NCBI RefSeq assembly: GCF_001570605.1
Contig: NZ_BBXG01000024.1
Span: forward strand, 1-64,000
Length of the DNA: 64,000 nucleotides
From: Herbidospora cretacea
GTDB taxonomy: Bacteria > Actinomycetota > Actinomycetes > Streptosporangiales > Streptosporangiaceae
Reading direction: 5' to 3'
The position numbers and the translations under genes are program-made. Below the pieces are notes generated by a model that saw only the letters and a program-made list of their open reading frames with translations, was not told the DNA's origin and did not search any database. Position 1 is the first letter of the stretch. Each line of letters starts with the position of its first letter. Shown here piece by piece: positions 61,233 through 64,000 of the stretch.

Positions 61233-61261
61233 AAGCCAGGCCCCTCAGCGGGGCCTGGCTT
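61233..61261 (-). terminator. Strong hairpin terminator of the decayed TPR gene
   Basis: A perfect 12-bp stem AAGCCAGGCCCC (61233-61244) / GGGGCCTGGCTT (61250-61261) with a 5-nt loop, ending in TTTGG on the minus strand. It is just downstream of the TPR remnant, which fits its former role. Confidence 0.75.
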
Positions 61262-61269
61262 GCGCACAC

Positions 61270-61490
61270 TCAGGCTGAGGCGCCAGAGCTCGGCCAAGCA
61301 AGGCTGTCGCGTGCTTCGAGGGTGTCCGGGTGGTCCGAACCGAGCAGCCGAGATCTGGCCTTGACCGCGTGCTCCAGAAGGACTCTGGCCTCGGCGAACT
61401 CGCCGAGGCGCAGGAGAGTGATCGCCAGATTGTTCTCCGTAGTGAGCGTCTCGGGATGGGCCATCGAAGAGGCGGGGCGCTTTCATCCAG
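61270..61490 (-). pseudogene. Remnant of a tetratricopeptide-repeat (kinesin-light-chain-like) protein gene
   Basis: The minus-strand frame 61464-61270 encodes an unmistakable TPR unit: HPETLTTENNLAITLLRLGE, FAEARVLLEHAVKARSRLLG, DHPDTLEARDSLA. Just upstream, in a different frame, ALALDES continues the same repeat pattern, which indicates a frameshift. No start codon region, NB-ARC or effector domain remains. Such TPR arrays are typical of long actinomycete STAND or regulatory proteins, so this is the C-terminal scrap of one. DNA from 61491 to 61899 shows nothing else. Confidence 0.7.
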
Positions 61491-61899
61491 AGCAAGCGCC
61501 TCGGGCTACCCGATTGATATTCTCGCGGCCGGTGAAGCAGCCCCGCATCGCTTCGCTTGAAGGAACGGGGAACGCGCGGGCTCTCTGGCGGGGAGCGTCA
61601 AGGACAGCGGGAGCCCTTGACTGCGTCGTCGACGCTCGCTGGCGGTTCGGTCGTGACCGATCACCCACCGCGCCAGGCCGTTAGGCGAGCGAGGTTAAGG
61701 GCACGGGCAGAGAGTGCCTGGGGAGAAGGAACAGACCTTACCCGCCCAGGCGCAGGGACCACGGCAGCCGCGGAGCGACGGATCAGCCCACCTCGCCGAA
61801 CTCCAAGACCGCGCAAGCGGACAACGCGACGGGTCCCGGCCGAGGTCGCCCGCCACCCATGCTCTTCGGCGGTGCGACTGCGATGAAGGAGGACAACCC

Positions 61900-63033
61900 A
61901 TGAAGGCAGTCGTCTGGCACGACACCGGGCGGATCTCGCTGGACGAGGTCCCCGATCCGAAGATCCAGGAGCCCGAGGACGCGGTCATCCGTATCACCGC
62001 CAGCGCCATCTGCGGGACCGATCTCCACATGGTGCGGGGCACCATGCCGGGTATGCGGCCCGGGACGATTCTGGGGCACGAGGCGGTCGGGGTCGTCGAG
62101 GAGACCGGGCCGCAGGTGCGGAACTTCAACGCCGGGGATCGGGTTCTGGTCTGTTCCACGATCGGGTGTGGGCGGTGTGTCTACTGCCGGGACGGTTATT
62201 ACGCCCAGTGTGACGTCGTCAATCCCGGTGGGACCGCGTTCTTCGGGGGGCCGGAGGCCACCGGGCCGTTCGACGGGCTGCAGGCCGAGTACGCCAGGAT
62301 CCCCTACGCCCACACCGGGCTGGTCGCCGTTCCGCCGGGGGTCAGTGACGAGCAGGCTCTCACGGTCAGTGACATCTTCCCGACGGCCTGGTTCGGCGCT
62401 CGGCTGGCCGAGGTCGGGCCGGGGGACGTGGTCGTCGTTCTGGGGGCGGGGCCGGTGGGGCAGCTCGCCGTGCTGTCGGCCCGGATGCAGGGGGCGGGGC
62501 GGGTCATCATCGTCGACGGCAACGCCGACCGGCTGGAGACCGCGCGGCTGCAGAACGCCGAGACCGTCGACTTCAACGCGGAGGATCCGGTCGCGGCGGT
62601 GAAGGAGCTGACCGGGGGCGTGGGGGCCGACCGGGTGATCGACGCGGTGGGGGTCGACGCCGAACCGCCGAGCCGGGACCGGGAGAAGGCCGGTCACGAT
62701 CTGTGGGAGCCCGGGGAGGCGCCGGATCAGGCGCTGCGGTGGGCGGTCGAGATGGTGGCCAAGGCGGGCACGATCGGCATCGTCGGCGTCTATCCGGAGG
62801 GGTTCGGGAGTTTTCCGCTCGGGACGGCCATGAACCGCAACCTCACCGTCAAGATGGGCAACTGCAACCACCGGCGTTACGCTCCTGGGCTGCTCAGCAA
62901 GGTCGCGGCCGGGTCAGCCGATCCGACCACGATCCTCACGCAGCAGGAGACGATGCCCGGCGTGCTGGAGGCGTACGAGGCCTTCGACCGGCGTGAGCCC
63001 GGCTGGACCAAGGTCGCCATCGAACTGGGCTGA
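61900..63033 (+). CDS. Zinc-dependent alcohol dehydrogenase, formaldehyde-dehydrogenase-like
   Basis: A 377-residue medium-chain dehydrogenase. The catalytic zinc site is present (ICGTDLH, GHEAVG), as are the four structural-zinc cysteines (CGRCVYCRDGYYAQC). The Rossmann motif is VVVLGAGPVGQLAVLSAR with an acid for NAD (IVDGNADRL). The insert AEPPSRDREKAGHDLWEPG and NCNHRRYAPGL resemble glutathione-independent formaldehyde/threonine-type members. The substrate is not proven. ATG 61900 follows AAGGAGG by 7 nt. A decayed pyruvate-oxidase-like gene starts 28 nt downstream. Confidence 0.9.
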   Translation: MKAVVWHDTGRISLDEVPDPKIQEPEDAVIRITASAICGTDLHMVRGTMPGMRPGTILGHEAVGVVEETGPQVRNFNAGDRVLVCSTIGCGRCVYCRDGYYAQCDVVNPGGTAFFGGPEATGPFDGLQAEYARIPYAHTGLVAVPPGVSDEQALTVSDIFPTAWFGARLAEVGPGDVVVVLGAGPVGQLAVLSARMQGAGRVIIVDGNADRLETARLQNAETVDFNAEDPVAAVKELTGGVGADRVIDAVGVDAEPPSRDREKAGHDLWEPGEAPDQALRWAVEMVAKAGTIGIVGVYPEGFGSFPLGTAMNRNLTVKMGNCNHRRYAPGLLSKVAAGSADPTTILTQQETMPGVLEAYEAFDRREPGWTKVAIELG

Positions 63034-63061
63034 GACCCCCAACCCCGGAGTGGGCTCGCAC

Positions 63062-63422
63062 ATGGGACGGATAGCAGCGGAGACGCTCATCGCACGTCTG
63101 GCCGACTGAGGGGTCGACACCGTGTTCGGCCTCCCGGGCGACGGCATCAACGGGATCGGGTGCGTTTCGTGCTCGTGCAGCACGAGGAGGCCGCCGCGTT
63201 CATGGCCACCGGGTAAGCGAGGGCCACCGGGAGGATCGGGGTGTGTGCCGCCACGTCGGGGCCCGGCGGCATCCACCTGCTCAACGGCCTGCACGACGCC
63301 AAGCTCGACCACGCGCCGGTGCTGGCGATTCACCGGGATGCAGGAGACGTCCGTGCTGGGCACGGCCTGCCAGCAGGAGGTCAATCTCGACCGGTTATAT
63401 GAGGACGTCGCCGACGTACAGG
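63062..63422 (+). pseudogene. Decayed thiamine-pyrophosphate enzyme gene (pyruvate oxidase/acetolactate synthase-like N terminus)
   Basis: Stitched across frames, the DNA reads MGRIAAETLIARLAD, stop TGA (63107-63109), GVDTVFGLPGDGINGI, a small deletion, RFVLVQHEEAAAFMATG, stop TAA (63214-63216), [37 protein letters not shown], a frameshift, [20 protein letters not shown] and LYEDVADVQ. That is the N-terminal ThDP domain of a PoxB-like enzyme with at least two stops, a deletion and a frameshift. The remaining two-thirds of such a ~580-residue protein is absent, cut off before the converging hydratase gene. Confidence 0.85.
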
Positions 63423-63438
63423 GGACGGACGACGGCGC

Positions 63439-64000
63439 TCAGCGGTGGAGCAAGCCGTGGGCGAACAGTTCGCTGTCGAGGTGGGTGAGGTCGCCCTGGC
63501 GGTAACCGTTCTCCATGGACCGGAGCATGGCCTTGGCGATGCGGACGCCGCCGGGATGACGGCGGGCGAGTTTGCGGGCCAGCACGCCGGTCGCCCGGGT
63601 GAGCTCCTCTTCTGGGACGACCTGGTGGAGCAGCCCGTATTCGAGTGCGGTGGGGGCGTCGATGGCGTCGCAGGTCAGCACGAGGTGGCGCAGGCGGGAG
63701 AGCCCGATGTCCATGGCGAGCCGCGCCGCTGTGCCGCCCCAGGCGGGCGGGATGCCCAAGGCCAGTTCGGGGAGGCGGAAGGTGGCGGTGTCGGCGCCGA
63801 CGCGCAGGTCGCAGTGGGCGGCCAGGCAGACACCCGTGCCCGCCACCGGGCCGTGCAGCCGGGCGACGGTGACGGCGGGGCTCTCGGCGATCGCGCGGCA
63901 CACCCGGTGTCCGAGGGCGGCGGCGCGGCGGACGTCGTCGGGCCCGTCGTCTCCCGAGGCCAGGGTGACGAGCTCGCCGATGTCGCCGCCCTGGCAGAAG
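63439..64000 (-). CDS. Enoyl-CoA hydratase/isomerase family protein (5' part beyond the window)
   Basis: The reading frame is open to the right edge, so the N terminus is missing. The visible 186 residues begin FCQGGDIGELVTLASGDDG and continue with the crotonase oxyanion and CoA region HGPVAGTGVCLAAHCDLRVG, TATFRLPELALGIPPAWGG and the C-terminal helices. The first catalytic Glu position of classical hydratases (GGGxEL) reads GVCL here, while the Glu of PELALG is kept, so an isomerase or other crotonase chemistry is possible. It converges on the PoxB-like pseudogene. Confidence 0.88.
   Translation of the reverse strand, partial: FCQGGDIGELVTLASGDDGPDDVRRAAALGHRVCRAIAESPAVTVARLHGPVAGTGVCLAAHCDLRVGADTATFRLPELALGIPPAWGGTAARLAMDIGLSRLRHLVLTCDAIDAPTALEYGLLHQVVPEEELTRATGVLARKLARRHPGGVRIAKAMLRSMENGYRQGDLTHLDSELFAHGLLHR

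Overview
The window comes from the chromosome of a high-GC, filamentous-type actinomycete. The first 258 bases are the 5' end of a 16S rRNA gene on the minus strand, and its V1-V2 region reads like Streptosporangiaceae (inference from memory, not a search). The order purF-purM-DUF3073-valine dehydrogenase-hypothetical-bldC agrees with what is known from Streptomyces. GTG starts, ATGA/GTGA overlaps and leaderless genes (a TANNNT hexamer 6-8 nt before the start codon) are frequent. Almost all the sequence is ordinary chromosomal coding DNA, and I see no phage, insertion sequence or CRISPR array.

Layout: 1-660, 16S 5' end with rrn leader and promoter. 689-10646, housekeeping and metabolic genes (oligopeptidase B, aldo/keto reductase, a large membrane flippase-like protein with a kinase-like domain, a secreted M28 aminopeptidase, a molybdopterin oxidoreductase, a GNAT enzyme, a small membrane protein). 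10772-17159, a FadE5-type acyl-CoA dehydrogenase behind a repeated operator-like site, a Dabb protein, a peptide-maturation (foldase-like) protein, and a branched-chain 2-oxoacid dehydrogenase operon (E1 alpha, E1 beta, E2) without E3. 17470-21382, purS, an RsbW-like ATPase, purQ and purL. 21672-25842, a membrane class III nucleotide cyclase overlapping a Crp-type regulator gene, which in turn overlaps an MFS transporter gene. 25781-27946, a divergent TetR/MFS pair. 27943-34112, a PhoX-type phosphatase, a sterol-carrier-like protein, a DUF4190 protein, purF and purM. 34341-37325, DUF3073, vdh, a hypothetical protein, a small ORF and bldC.

37573-47901 holds a LacI regulator, a peptidoglycan amidase/hexosaminidase pair, pyrD, a STAS/GAF-ANTAR/GAF signalling cluster, a TIMP-like secreted protein, an SDR without the usual catalytic Tyr/Lys, a PL8-type lyase and an alpha/beta hydrolase. 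The latter two are divergent, with overlapping -10 hexamers. 47974-53945 holds three tandem paralogous secreted zinc metallopeptidases, followed by a 1236-residue HTH/nSTAND NTPase/transmembrane/14xWD40 protein. 54185-60180 holds a small secreted protein, tRNA-Glu, -Asp and -Phe, a membrane phosphoesterase, a small zincin, an MFS protein, PspC, a glutaryl-CoA dehydrogenase-like protein and tRNA-Lys. 60181-64000 is looser: a small secreted protein, a decayed TPR gene, an alcohol/formaldehyde dehydrogenase, a decayed pyruvate-oxidase-like gene and a truncated enoyl-CoA hydratase.

Functional themes: de novo purine synthesis is represented by purS, Q, L, F and M. Valine/branched-chain catabolism is represented by Vdh and the BCKDH E1/E2 genes, which could feed acyl-CoA primers to fatty acid synthesis. 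The loci I find most worth a second look are the metallopeptidase array beside the STAND-WD40 protein, the cyclase-Crp pair with an atypical purine pocket, the orphan peptide-maturation protein, and the overlapping divergent leaderless promoters.
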